From CAZPQK01 sp964588695 (GTDB taxonomy: Bacteria; Krumholzibacteriota; Krumholzibacteriia; WVZY01; JAKEHA01): 64,000 nucleotides of DNA. Positions 43,975 through 52,849 of this stretch are shown one piece after another. The first letter of the stretch is position 1. Every line of letters begins with the position of its first letter. The stretch lies in the NCBI GenBank assembly GCA_964588695.1, contig CAZPQK010000006.1, positions 62,001 to 126,000 of the forward strand. Reading direction: 5' to 3'. Below the pieces are notes generated by a model, which was not told where the DNA came from, searched no databases, and saw only the letters and a program-made list of their open reading frames with translations. A program made the translations under genes and the position numbers.

Positions 43975-45003
43975 ATGATCAACCTAGCCGTCGTTGGGGT
44001 TGGCTATTGGGGACCCAACCTGGTCCGAAATTTCGCTTCGCAGGCAGAAGCCGAGCTCACATGCGTTTGTGACCTCAATGAGGATTCGCTGGAAAAGATC
44101 AAGCGTCAATACCCGGCGGCGCGAACCACCTCGAGCTTTGACGACGTGATCGCGGACCCCGACATTCACGCGGTGGTTATTGCGTTGCCGGTGGGGCTTC
44201 ATTACGAAACCACGAAGCGTGCGTTGCAAGCGGGCAAGCACGTGATGGTGGAAAAGCCATTGTGCACCACACTGGCGGAAGCCGACGAACTAAACGAAAT
44301 CGCCAAGGCCAACGGGCGGGTTTTGATGGTGGGACACACCTTCGAATACAACGCTGCGGTTCGCAAACTAAAGCAACTCATCGACGGCGGCGAATTGGGA
44401 GAGCTTTACTACATCTATTCCCAGCGCCTTAATTTGGGGCGCGTGCGCAACGACATCAATACAATGTGGAACCTGGCTCCGCACGACGTGTCCATAATCC
44501 TACATTGCTTGGAAAAACAGCCGACGCGCGTGTCGGCCAAGGGACTAATCAAACTGCAGGACGATATCGAAGATGTAACGTTTATGGTGTTGGAGTTCGA
44601 AGATGGGCTTCTGGCCCACATTCACAACTCCTGGCTTGATCCCAATAAGATCCGAACCATGACCGTTGTCGGTAGCAAGAAAATGGTGGTTTACGACGAC
44701 GTGTCTGCCGACGCCAAAATTCAGGTGTACGACAAGGGGATCGATAAAAAAGATATTTCCCAAGATATGGGAAGCTATGACGACTTTGGCAAGTTTCAGT
44801 TGATCCAACGCGCGGGCGATCTGCTGATTCCCAAGATTAACTTTGTGGAGCCGCTTCGTCTGGAAGCGCAAGAGTTTGTTGGAGCCATTGCCAACGGCAC
44901 CCGTCCGTTAACCGACGGTGAGAACGGGCGTCGGGTGGTAAAGGTGTTGGAAGCCGCACAGACATCGCTCAAAAACGGCGGCGTCTACGTGGACGTGAAG
45001 TAA
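43975..45003 (+). CDS. Gfo/Idh/MocA family sugar oxidoreductase (WlbA-like)
   Basis: The 342-residue NAD-dependent enzyme has the Rossmann loop VGVGYWGPNLVRN and the catalytic EKPLCTT motif. Next to a DegT aminotransferase it most likely oxidises C3 of a UDP-sugar (such as UDP-N-acetylglucosaminuronic acid), giving the keto sugar that the next enzyme aminates. That reaction is known for WlbA/WbpB; the assignment here is by family and neighbourhood. Confidence 0.9.
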   Translation: MINLAVVGVGYWGPNLVRNFASQAEAELTCVCDLNEDSLEKIKRQYPAARTTSSFDDVIADPDIHAVVIALPVGLHYETTKRALQAGKHVMVEKPLCTTLAEADELNEIAKANGRVLMVGHTFEYNAAVRKLKQLIDGGELGELYYIYSQRLNLGRVRNDINTMWNLAPHDVSIILHCLEKQPTRVSAKGLIKLQDDIEDVTFMVLEFEDGLLAHIHNSWLDPNKIRTMTVVGSKKMVVYDDVSADAKIQVYDKGIDKKDISQDMGSYDDFGKFQLIQRAGDLLIPKINFVEPLRLEAQEFVGAIANGTRPLTDGENGRRVVKVLEAAQTSLKNGGVYVDVK

Positions 45004-45062
45004 CGAAACGTAAATTATCAATTAAGCAATCATAGCAGTACGCATCAGGAGACAGATCTAGC

Positions 45063-46178
45063 ATGGGCGTTCCTTTCGTTGACTTAAAAGCGCAGTACGC
45101 GGCAATCAAAGACGAAGTACACGAAGCAATGAATGACGTAATCGCCAATACCGCGTTCATTGGCGGTCCGGCGGTTGCCCGGTTCGAAGAGAACTTTGCC
45201 AAGTATATGGAGGCGAAGTATTGCGTTGGAACCAGCAGCGGTACTTCGGCGCTCCATTTGGCGTTTACCGTACTAGGTATTGGCGCCGGCGACGAAGTTA
45301 TCGCGCCAGCCAATACGTTTATCGCGACTACCGAGGCTATAACCCACACCGGGGCTAAGGTCGTGTTTGTCGACGTCGTAGAAGAAACCCAGCTAATCGA
45401 CGCAGCCCGGATCGAAGAGGCGGTAACCCCTCGCACCAAGGCAATTGTGCCGGTGCACTTGTACGGTCAACCATGCGATATGGACGCGGTGTGGGAAGTG
45501 GCCAGGCGTCACGGTTTAAAGATTGTTGCCGACGCCTCGCAGTCGCACGGAGCAACCTTCAACGGCACTCGCAAAAGTCAGCACGGACACCTCACCACTT
45601 TTAGTTTCTACCCGGGAAAAAACCTGGGCGCTTACGGTGATGCTGGCGCAATTATTACCGACGACGAAGAGTTAGCCAACAAAGCGCGAGCGTTGGGCAA
45701 CCACGGCCGCACCGACAAGTATTTCCATTTCGCAGAGGGTTGGAACTACCGCCTTGACGCGCTACACGCGGCGGTTTTGGATGTTAAGTTGCGCCACATC
45801 GAAGCGTGGTCGGAGGCTCGACGCCGTCATGCCGCCCGCTACCACGCGGGGTTTGCCGACCACGCCGACATCGTTCCCATTCAACAGGATCCGCGGGCGG
45901 AGAGCGTGTTTCACCTCTACGTCGTGCGGGTGCCGGATCGCGAAAAGCTGGGCGAAGAACTGCGCGCCCGCGGCATTGCCAGCGGGGTTCACTACCCGGT
46001 TCCGCTTCATCTGCAGCCCGCCTACGAATACTTGGGCTACCAGAAGGGGAGTTTCCCGGTAACCGAGAAAGTAGTTCCCGAGATTATTTCGTTGCCAATG
46101 TATGCCGAACTTACCGACAAGATGGTCGATGAGGTCATCGAAGCGGTTAAGGACATCGTCGTTGGCAGCCGGGCGTAG
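45063..46178 (+). CDS. DegT/DnrJ/EryC1/StrS sugar aminotransferase
   Basis: The 371-residue PLP enzyme begins VPFVDLKAQYAAIKDEV; substrate-pocket GTSSGTSALHLA, VDASQSHGA, and the PLP Lys in SFYPGKNLGAYGDAG are all present. It should transfer an amino group to the 3-keto (or 4-keto) nucleotide sugar made by the upstream enzyme, as WlbC/WbpE do. The matching N-acetyltransferase (WlbB) is not in the cluster. Confidence 0.93.
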   Translation: MGVPFVDLKAQYAAIKDEVHEAMNDVIANTAFIGGPAVARFEENFAKYMEAKYCVGTSSGTSALHLAFTVLGIGAGDEVIAPANTFIATTEAITHTGAKVVFVDVVEETQLIDAARIEEAVTPRTKAIVPVHLYGQPCDMDAVWEVARRHGLKIVADASQSHGATFNGTRKSQHGHLTTFSFYPGKNLGAYGDAGAIITDDEELANKARALGNHGRTDKYFHFAEGWNYRLDALHAAVLDVKLRHIEAWSEARRRHAARYHAGFADHADIVPIQQDPRAESVFHLYVVRVPDREKLGEELRARGIASGVHYPVPLHLQPAYEYLGYQKGSFPVTEKVVPEIISLPMYAELTDKMVDEVIEAVKDIVVGSRA

Positions 46179-46202
46179 CCAGAACTAAAACGGAGTCGTT
46201 GG

Positions 46203-47147
46203 ATGTATCGCGATCATCGGATTACCCTGGTTATTCCCGCCCATAACGAAGAGCGGCTGATTCGTCCCACGTTGGAAAACGTTCCGGACGTGATCGACAA
46301 AGTTTACGTGACCGACGACGCGAGTACCGACAATACTGCTGGCGTCGTTCTGGAGCTTGCCGAAAAGGATCCCCGGATCGAACTGATCCGCCACGAAACC
46401 AACAAAGGGGTTGGCCAGGGAATCATTAACGGCTACCTGCGAACGTCAGAAGAAAATTACGACATCGCGGTGGTGGTCGGCGGCGACTTTCAGATGGATT
46501 TGTCGGAAGTCACCGACTTTTTGGATCCGATTATCGACGGTGAGTGTGACTACGCTAAAGGAAACCGATTTGTACACGGCATGGGCGCGTTCGATCGCAT
46601 GCCCAAGACTCGCCTGATCCCCAATATGATTATCAGCGCGGTCACCAAAATCGCTTCCGGCTACTACAAGGTGGTCGACGTCGTGGACGGCTACACCGCA
46701 ATTTCTCGCCGGGCAATCGATGCCGTCAATTGGGACGATGCTTGGAAGGGATACGGGTATCCAATGGAGTTCTTGATTCAGCTCAATATGCGAAGCCTGC
46801 GAATCAAGGATGTTCCGCGTACGGCGATTTACTTGGAAGGCGAGCGGCAGTCTCAGATTAAGGGGCTTCGCTACGCGATGAAGGTTTCTCCGATGTTAAT
46901 TCGGGGGTTCTTTTGGCGGATTTTTCATAAGTACGCTCTGCGTAATTTTCACCCGCTGTTTTTCTTTTATATCTTTGGATTGGTGTTGGCGCCACTAGGC
47001 TTGCTGTACGGACTGTTTCTGGTCTACAAGCAAATCGCGGGTATCGGAGTGTCCGGTCCGCAAGCCATTCTGGCGGCGTTAATGATTATCATGGGCGCAC
47101 AGTTTTTGCTGTTCGCTATGTTGTTTGACATGCAAGAGAGCCATTAG
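46203..47147 (+). CDS. family 2 glycosyltransferase, dolichol-phosphate-mannose-synthase-like
   Basis: The 314-residue enzyme has a GT-A domain (LVIPAHNEERLI; VTDDASTDNT; VVVGGDFQMD) and two C-terminal membrane helices (about 245-310). This layout is typical of polyprenyl-phosphate sugar synthases, which make the lipid-linked donor for GT39-type enzymes. Such an enzyme, the 47159 gene, follows after 11 bases. Confidence 0.9.
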   Translation: MYRDHRITLVIPAHNEERLIRPTLENVPDVIDKVYVTDDASTDNTAGVVLELAEKDPRIELIRHETNKGVGQGIINGYLRTSEENYDIAVVVGGDFQMDLSEVTDFLDPIIDGECDYAKGNRFVHGMGAFDRMPKTRLIPNMIISAVTKIASGYYKVVDVVDGYTAISRRAIDAVNWDDAWKGYGYPMEFLIQLNMRSLRIKDVPRTAIYLEGERQSQIKGLRYAMKVSPMLIRGFFWRIFHKYALRNFHPLFFFYIFGLVLAPLGLLYGLFLVYKQIAGIGVSGPQAILAALMIIMGAQFLLFAMLFDMQESH

Positions 47148-47158
47148 GCAACGAGCCG

Positions 47159-48376
47159 TTGCAGAGTCTCGCCGTGATTAATAACATTGCCTCATGGTGT
47201 ATTCGCCACCATCAGCGCGTCCTGTTGACGCTGGTGGTGGCGGCTTTTTTGGTACGCCTTGCGGTAACACTTGCGGTTGCCGGCAACCAACCAATCCCCA
47301 CCAGCGACGACCAGATTTCCTACGATCGCTATGCCCGCGTCATTAACGACGGTGGTTGGTGGAGCAAGCAAGTGTCCTTTCGCGAGCCGGGTTACGCGTT
47401 CCTGCTGGCGTTGGTCTACAAAGTGGTAGGCGACGCTCCGCTGACGGCGCGCCTGGTTAACGGTTTGTTGGGAGCACTGACCTGCATCCCGTTGTTTTTT
47501 CTGGGGCGGGCGGTTTACGGTGTTGGCGTTGGTTTGCTAACCGCAACGTGGTGGGTGTTTTTTTATCACTCCATCTTCTTCGGCACCATGTTGTTGAGGG
47601 AGTCGTTGCTGGTACTGCTGTTTACCACATTCTGGTGGTTGCTGGTTGTTGCGCAGCGTCGAAACAGTCTTAAACACTTACTATGGGCGGTCACGGTGTT
47701 TGTGGCAGTGTTGCACACCGACGCCCGCTACTTGTTCTACCTGCCTTGGGTAGCGTTGCTGCTGGTTCTGTCGTCCCCAGACTGGCGCGTCGGTCTAAAG
47801 CGATTGGGCGTTGCGGTAGTTGTGTTCGTCGCCTTGATGTTGCCGTGGCAGCTTCGCAACGTTGTTGCCTACGATCAAATCGTCCTCATTAACACGCGAA
47901 CCCTTGTCGTGCCGATTCCGGGAAAGGCGTATCCCCCCGGTGAGCCGCGCATTACATACAACGACGGTCCCCACGTTCCCTTCGATCCAACGGGCAAATT
48001 AATTCTGACCGGGCCGCGTCGCGTGTTTCATGAATTCATTGAATACAATCGCATCGTACGCACCCGTGAAGGTCGCCGCAACAAGGCGCGCAATGTAGAG
48101 CCGGCATGGTCGCATTTTCATAACGCCGCTGGTGTTTTGTGTTGGGGGATATTGCTGCCCTTTGCCGTGTGGGGCGCGTGGCGTACCTTTCGCATCCGTG
48201 ACCGTTGGGGTTGGTTTCTGATTGTTCCCGCCGTTGCACAGGCGGTCTTACACGTGATCAAATGGGGAAGACCGCGCTATCGGTTTCCGATCGAAGGGTT
48301 GGTGTTGGTGTTAGCGTTTGCCGCCGTCGCGATACTGTGGACACGAGCGACCCGGAAGGTGTCTCATGCCGACTGA
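47159..48376 (+). CDS. GT39/ArnT-like membrane glycosyltransferase
   Basis: The 405-residue multi-spanning GT-C protein has an early acidic loop (PTSDDQISYDRYARV), REPGYAFLLALVYKVVG and a late GRPRYRFPIEGLVLVLAF motif. It is a paralogue of the 42583 gene. Start is TTG at 47159 or GTG at 47174; no strong ribosome site supports either. It likely uses the lipid-linked sugar made by the upstream DPM-like protein. It overlaps the CapA gene by 11 bases. Confidence 0.82.
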   Translation: MQSLAVINNIASWCIRHHQRVLLTLVVAAFLVRLAVTLAVAGNQPIPTSDDQISYDRYARVINDGGWWSKQVSFREPGYAFLLALVYKVVGDAPLTARLVNGLLGALTCIPLFFLGRAVYGVGVGLLTATWWVFFYHSIFFGTMLLRESLLVLLFTTFWWLLVVAQRRNSLKHLLWAVTVFVAVLHTDARYLFYLPWVALLLVLSSPDWRVGLKRLGVAVVVFVALMLPWQLRNVVAYDQIVLINTRTLVVPIPGKAYPPGEPRITYNDGPHVPFDPTGKLILTGPRRVFHEFIEYNRIVRTREGRRNKARNVEPAWSHFHNAAGVLCWGILLPFAVWGAWRTFRIRDRWGWFLIVPAVAQAVLHVIKWGRPRYRFPIEGLVLVLAFAAVAILWTRATRKVSHAD

Positions 48377-49448
48377 TCGCGTTGTCATAAAAGCTGTAGG
48401 TGACATTTGCCTGCAAGCGGTGCCCAACGACCCGTTCTCTAAACTTGGTGACCTGCTTACAGCCGACATAACGTTCGGCAATCTCGAGTGCTGTCTGACG
48501 ACGCGAAGCGATGGGCGCGACAAGCCGGAAGTCTTGTCGGCGCCGCCCGAGCGCGCAGCCGACCTTGCCGCCGCGGGGTTCGATGTCGTGTGCCTGGCCA
48601 ACAACCATTCGCTCGACTTTGGACCGGCAGGGCTTCGCGATACACTGGACGCGCTGGCCGATCAACCGCTGGCACTGTTGGGCGGCGGTCGTACCGAGCG
48701 CGAAGCAACCGAGACGTTATGGGTAGAACGCAGTGGCCGCAAGGTGGCTTTCGTGTCGACCACCGATGCCGCGGGGTCGGATCCTGCGGGACCGTCAATC
48801 GCAGTGATTAGCCTTAAGGCGCTCGCCGACCAGATTCGCACCATCCGCGCGCAGGCCGATGCGGTGGTCGCATCGTTTCATGGCGGGATCGAGATGGACG
48901 AGACGCCGTCGGCGTTTGTGGTGCGCAGCCTTCGCGCGCTGGTCGACGCTGGCGCTGATGTGGTACTGGGTCACCACCCTCACGTATTGCAAGGCGTTGA
49001 AAGGTACCGAGACAAGTTCATCGCTTACAGTCTGGGAAACTTCATGTTCGACAACCGTCGCTACTTTTCCGACCCCGAACTGACTGCGAAATCAGCGGTG
49101 TGTGAGGTCGCGCTCGAATGGCACGGCGGTGCCCTTACCATCGACCCGAAGTTTCATGCCGTCCAGATCGAAAACGATTTTCTTCCGCGCCCAGCGCCCG
49201 AACAACAGGCCGACAGAGAGGCCACGCTCGACCGGCTGAGTGCCGCGCTGGCAATGGTCGACGTCAGCGCGCCCGACGCGGCTCGCATGGAGGGTTTTGC
49301 TTCGGACCTGCACCGTAAATCTTTCGGGACTATAGTTCGCTACGGTATAAAACACTTCCGCGACTTCTCTGCAGCAGAGATTCTGATGGGTGTTCGCCTG
49401 GTCGTGCGAAACACCGTGCGACGTTTGTTCGGAAAGGCGAAACAATGA
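48366..49448 (+). CDS. CapA family metallophosphatase-like protein
   Basis: The 360-residue product shows the CapA/PgsA calcineurin-like fold: VGDICLQ, FGNLECCLT, LANNHSLDFG, LGHHPHVLQGVE and YSLGNFMFD. CapA proteins are needed for poly-gamma-glutamate capsule in Bacillus, but here no CapB/CapC is present and the setting is polysaccharide synthesis. There is no signal peptide, so it should act in the cytoplasm unless the true start differs. The ATG at 48366 follows GGAAGG with good spacing; the frame is open to 48318. Confidence 0.88.
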   Translation: MPTDRVVIKAVGDICLQAVPNDPFSKLGDLLTADITFGNLECCLTTRSDGRDKPEVLSAPPERAADLAAAGFDVVCLANNHSLDFGPAGLRDTLDALADQPLALLGGGRTEREATETLWVERSGRKVAFVSTTDAAGSDPAGPSIAVISLKALADQIRTIRAQADAVVASFHGGIEMDETPSAFVVRSLRALVDAGADVVLGHHPHVLQGVERYRDKFIAYSLGNFMFDNRRYFSDPELTAKSAVCEVALEWHGGALTIDPKFHAVQIENDFLPRPAPEQQADREATLDRLSAALAMVDVSAPDAARMEGFASDLHRKSFGTIVRYGIKHFRDFSAAEILMGVRLVVRNTVRRLFGKAKQ

Positions 49449-50395
49449 CGCGCTCCAAAGTCATGCGAACTACTGCCTCGGTGCTGGTGGTGTTGGCCGT
49501 GGTAGCGCTTAGCGTTTGGTATGTCGCGGGGCACACCGAGCAATTCAGTCGCATTCGTGACATGGATGCGCGGTCTTTTCTTTCGCTTTCGGTGCTGTGC
49601 ATTGTTGCCATTCTGGTTTCCGGGCTGCAAATGAACGCCATCGTTACCATCTTTGGTACCAGGATAAGCGCTTGGGAAGGCTTCGGGTTGTCTGCGGTCA
49701 ACACCATGGCAAACTTCTACGTAACCAAGGTTGGTCTGGCCGCGAAGGCGATCTACCTTAAAAAGCAGCACAACTTTGACTACATGAACTACGTCTCGGC
49801 TATGGCCGGCGCCACGGTTGTTTCGTTTATTGCGCAGGGAGCTGTGGGGCTGGGGTCGTACCTGGCGTTGACCCGCGGTGTCGGGTTGCGCTGGGAAATC
49901 GCTACCATTTTTTCCGGCTTGATGCTGGGTGGGTTTCTTCCGCTGCTCATTCCTGGCATGCGAATCAGCTCCAGTCGCCCGTTCATGAACAAAGTGTCGC
50001 GAGTGTTCGCCGGCTGGGATAAGGTTCGCACTCACCACCGCGCGTTGAGCATGATCGCGATTTTGAACGTCGCGTACGCGTTGATTGGTGCTGCACGACT
50101 GTTGGTTTCGTATCGCGCACTGGGGTACGACGTTGAGTTCTTGCGCTGTCTGGTGCTGGCGCCGCTGTCGACGGTCACTATGATTGCGTCGGTAACACCC
50201 GGCGCCGTGGGAATTCGCCAGGCGCTGGTTGGATACGGGTCAAACTTGCTGGGCGTTGGAATGGCCGAAGGGGTGGTCGCGTCTACCATCGACCATGCGG
50301 TGGGGACTATTTGGGTGTTCGTGTTTGGCCTCATCTTCACCAATTGGATTTGGGCGAAAGATCTGCGCCAGAAAGCCGCGGGGCGCGAGTCTTGA
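49445..50395 (+). CDS. lysylphosphatidylglycerol synthase TM region/UPF0104 family membrane protein
   Basis: The 316-residue protein has about eight membrane helices and the FYVTKVGLAAKAIYLKK and VTPGAVGIRQ segments of the MprF flippase-like domain family. The catalytic lysyl-transfer domain is absent. Near sugar genes, members are thought to move lipid or lipid-linked sugar across the membrane; this is inference. ATGA overlap with the CapA gene. Confidence 0.85.
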   Translation: MTRSKVMRTTASVLVVLAVVALSVWYVAGHTEQFSRIRDMDARSFLSLSVLCIVAILVSGLQMNAIVTIFGTRISAWEGFGLSAVNTMANFYVTKVGLAAKAIYLKKQHNFDYMNYVSAMAGATVVSFIAQGAVGLGSYLALTRGVGLRWEIATIFSGLMLGGFLPLLIPGMRISSSRPFMNKVSRVFAGWDKVRTHHRALSMIAILNVAYALIGAARLLVSYRALGYDVEFLRCLVLAPLSTVTMIASVTPGAVGIRQALVGYGSNLLGVGMAEGVVASTIDHAVGTIWVFVFGLIFTNWIWAKDLRQKAAGRES

Positions 50396-51510
50396 AAGTC
50401 GCGCTACTAACCACGTCGTATCCGCGTGACGACAAGGATTATCGCGGGGTGTTTGTGAAGCGGCTGGTTGAGGCGCTGAGGTCCCAGGCGATTGAAGTGA
50501 CGGTAGTGCAACCGCAGGGATACGAGTCACTGACTCGCGGGGCGGGGTTGGTTCCAAACCTCAAAACCAGTTGGCGCGCACGGATGTTGTTTCCGTTCTA
50601 TTGCCTGAGCTTCTGGTGGGCGGTACGCAAAGCGTCGCGCGGCCAGGACGTGATTCACGCAAACTGGAGTCTTTCGGGCCTGTTTGCCGTGCTTCCGGGG
50701 AGCCGACGGTTGCCCAAGGTGTTGACCGAAAGAAGTCCGCTTCTGGTTGAAAGCGAGAATGGTGTAATCACAGCGTTCGTTCGGTTCGTGGCCCGGCGAT
50801 GCAACCGGGTGGTGACGATCAGCGAAAGCGCACGCAAACAACTGGCGCGAAAGTTGCCCGAACTTGACATCTCGGTGATTCCTAACGGGATTGACACCGC
50901 CCGCTTTAACCCAAGTCACCGGCAGGAAGCGCGGGGAAAGCACGGCATCGCGCCCGGCGACGTTCTTTTTCTGGCGGTTGGGCGACTTACCAAGGTGAAG
51001 CGGCTGGACGAACTGTTCGATGCGCTTGAGTCGTTGCCCGCACAAGGGTGGCAGGCTGCCGTTATCGGTGACGGCGAGTTGCGAGAACACTTTGAAGAGC
51101 GCGCTACCGGTCCGCAACTTCATGGGCGTGTGCGCATGCTGGGACGGTTGCCACACGAACAAGTCGCCGATTGGATGAACGCGGCCGATGTGATGGTGTT
51201 GCGTAGCATGCAGGAAACCGGCGGAAACGTGGTACTGGAGGCGATGAGTTCCGGTGCAATCCCCGTATCTACGCCTGTCGGGTGGGCGAACGATTTTGTC
51301 GTTCACGACGATACCGGCTTTTTGGTGCCCGTGGACGACGTCGAAGCGCTCGGCGATGTGCTACGCCGACTGGTTAAGGATGAAGAGCTTCGGCAACGGT
51401 TGGCGCGGGCGGGTCGTTCGAAAGTGGACGAAGCTGGATTGACATGGCAAGTTTGCGCGCGTCGATATAAGGATATTTACCAACAGATAATGGTTAGTCG
51501 CCATGAGTAA
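50392..51510 (+). CDS. family 4 glycosyltransferase
   Basis: The 372-residue cytoplasmic GT-B enzyme begins LKVALLTTSYPRDDKDYRG. The C-terminal donor site shows VPNGID-like SVIPNGIDTARF, AVGRLTKVKRLDEL and the E-x7-E motif in SMQETGGNVVLEAMSSG. TTG start at 50392 overlaps the previous stop (TTGA), the only start that keeps the Rossmann strand at the N-terminus. Adds a hexose to the growing polymer or lipid-linked unit. Confidence 0.93.
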   Translation: MKVALLTTSYPRDDKDYRGVFVKRLVEALRSQAIEVTVVQPQGYESLTRGAGLVPNLKTSWRARMLFPFYCLSFWWAVRKASRGQDVIHANWSLSGLFAVLPGSRRLPKVLTERSPLLVESENGVITAFVRFVARRCNRVVTISESARKQLARKLPELDISVIPNGIDTARFNPSHRQEARGKHGIAPGDVLFLAVGRLTKVKRLDELFDALESLPAQGWQAAVIGDGELREHFEERATGPQLHGRVRMLGRLPHEQVADWMNAADVMVLRSMQETGGNVVLEAMSSGAIPVSTPVGWANDFVVHDDTGFLVPVDDVEALGDVLRRLVKDEELRQRLARAGRSKVDEAGLTWQVCARRYKDIYQQIMVSRHE

Positions 51511-52849
51511 ATCACATCTCTATTCCAGTTTCGCTCGATCCCGGTTGCTCAAAGCCGCCGAAAGGCTCAACGGTTCGACAGTGCTTCGCAAACTCGAGGC
51601 GCTTGACGATACCCAGTTTCTGGATCGAGAGCGTTTGCAAGAGCTGCAATGGGAGAAGCTGCGCAATCTGATTGCTCACGCTTACGCGTTTGTGCCGTAC
51701 TACCGGCGGTTGTTTGACTCCCTTAAGATTAAGCCCGATGACATTCGAACGTTGGCCGACTACAGCGAAATCCCGCTGCTGACCAAAGCGTTGGTGCGGG
51801 AGAATCTCAACGACCTGCGCGCGGTTAACTCGGACATTCCTATGCGCGTGGTTAAGGCGCAGACAGGTGGGACCACGGGCGAACCTCTCGTTTTACACCG
51901 CGACGCCGAATGCAACAGCCTGACAAGGGCGGCATTATTGCGCAGTTATACCTGGACCGGATACCGCGTCGGAGATCCGATGCTGTTTCTTACCGGCGGC
52001 CAGTTGCTGGGCGCGGCGCAATCCTGGTCGCAGCGCCTTGGATTTGTGCTGATGAATTACCATTTCATGCCCGGTTTCAAACTTCGTTCGGAGACGCTGG
52101 ACAATTACGTAGACCTGGTCCGGGCAAAAAAGATTCGCTACATCAGAGGCTATTCAACGCTCATTCATCAGTTTGCCGAGCTGTGTGAGGATCGTGGTAT
52201 CACTGACCTGAAGCTTCAGGCCGCGTATCCTACCGCTGAAATGCTCAACGACTCGCAGGTCGAACGCATCGAACGGGTGTTTCAATGCACGGTGTTTAAT
52301 CACTATGGCTGCGCCGAAGTGAATGCGCTGGCCAACGAATGTAGCGAAGAGAAGCGATTTCACCTGATCGAAGAACACGTGCTAATGGAAGAGATCAGCG
52401 AACCCGCGTTGGGTGAGCAGGCTCTGGTGATGACCGACCTGGACAACTATGCGCAGCCATTTATTCGCTACGCCAACGGCGATCGCGGCGAAATCGGCGA
52501 CGGAGAATGTGGTTGTGGGCGACCGTATCGCTATCTGGAGAAGTTCTTAGGCAGAAGCAGCGATGCGATTTACCTGCCGTCCGGAGAGACGTACCCCGGC
52601 GTCTTCTTTCATCACCTGTTTGGTCATTTTCCCGGCGTTACACACTTTCAAGTTGTGCAGGAAAGGCGCGGCGAGCTTGAGGTGCGTGTGGTGAAGAACG
52701 CGGGGTTCGGCGATGGCGATGAGGCGCGGTTGATAACGGTTATTCGCGAGCACACCGGAATCCAGTCGACAGTAAACTACGTCGACGAAATCGCCCGTAA
52801 TCCAGGCGGAAAAATTTCCAGCGTTATATGTACGGTTGGCCGCGACTAG
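51503..52849 (+). CDS. PaaK/CapK-like adenylate-forming enzyme
   Basis: The 448-residue protein resembles phenylacetate-CoA ligase (AQTGGTTGEPLVL ATP loop, YPTAEML, FNHYGCAEVN, IRYANGDRGEIGDG). In capsule clusters relatives (CapK) occur with glycosyltransferases; function there is unproven but may be activation of an acid for sugar decoration. A Cys-rich tract ECGCGRPY follows the core. It overlaps the GT4 gene by 8 bases and its stop overlaps the convergent M1 gene by 4 bases. Confidence 0.88.
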   Translation: MSKSHLYSSFARSRLLKAAERLNGSTVLRKLEALDDTQFLDRERLQELQWEKLRNLIAHAYAFVPYYRRLFDSLKIKPDDIRTLADYSEIPLLTKALVRENLNDLRAVNSDIPMRVVKAQTGGTTGEPLVLHRDAECNSLTRAALLRSYTWTGYRVGDPMLFLTGGQLLGAAQSWSQRLGFVLMNYHFMPGFKLRSETLDNYVDLVRAKKIRYIRGYSTLIHQFAELCEDRGITDLKLQAAYPTAEMLNDSQVERIERVFQCTVFNHYGCAEVNALANECSEEKRFHLIEEHVLMEEISEPALGEQALVMTDLDNYAQPFIRYANGDRGEIGDGECGCGRPYRYLEKFLGRSSDAIYLPSGETYPGVFFHHLFGHFPGVTHFQVVQERRGELEVRVVKNAGFGDGDEARLITVIREHTGIQSTVNYVDEIARNPGGKISSVICTVGRD

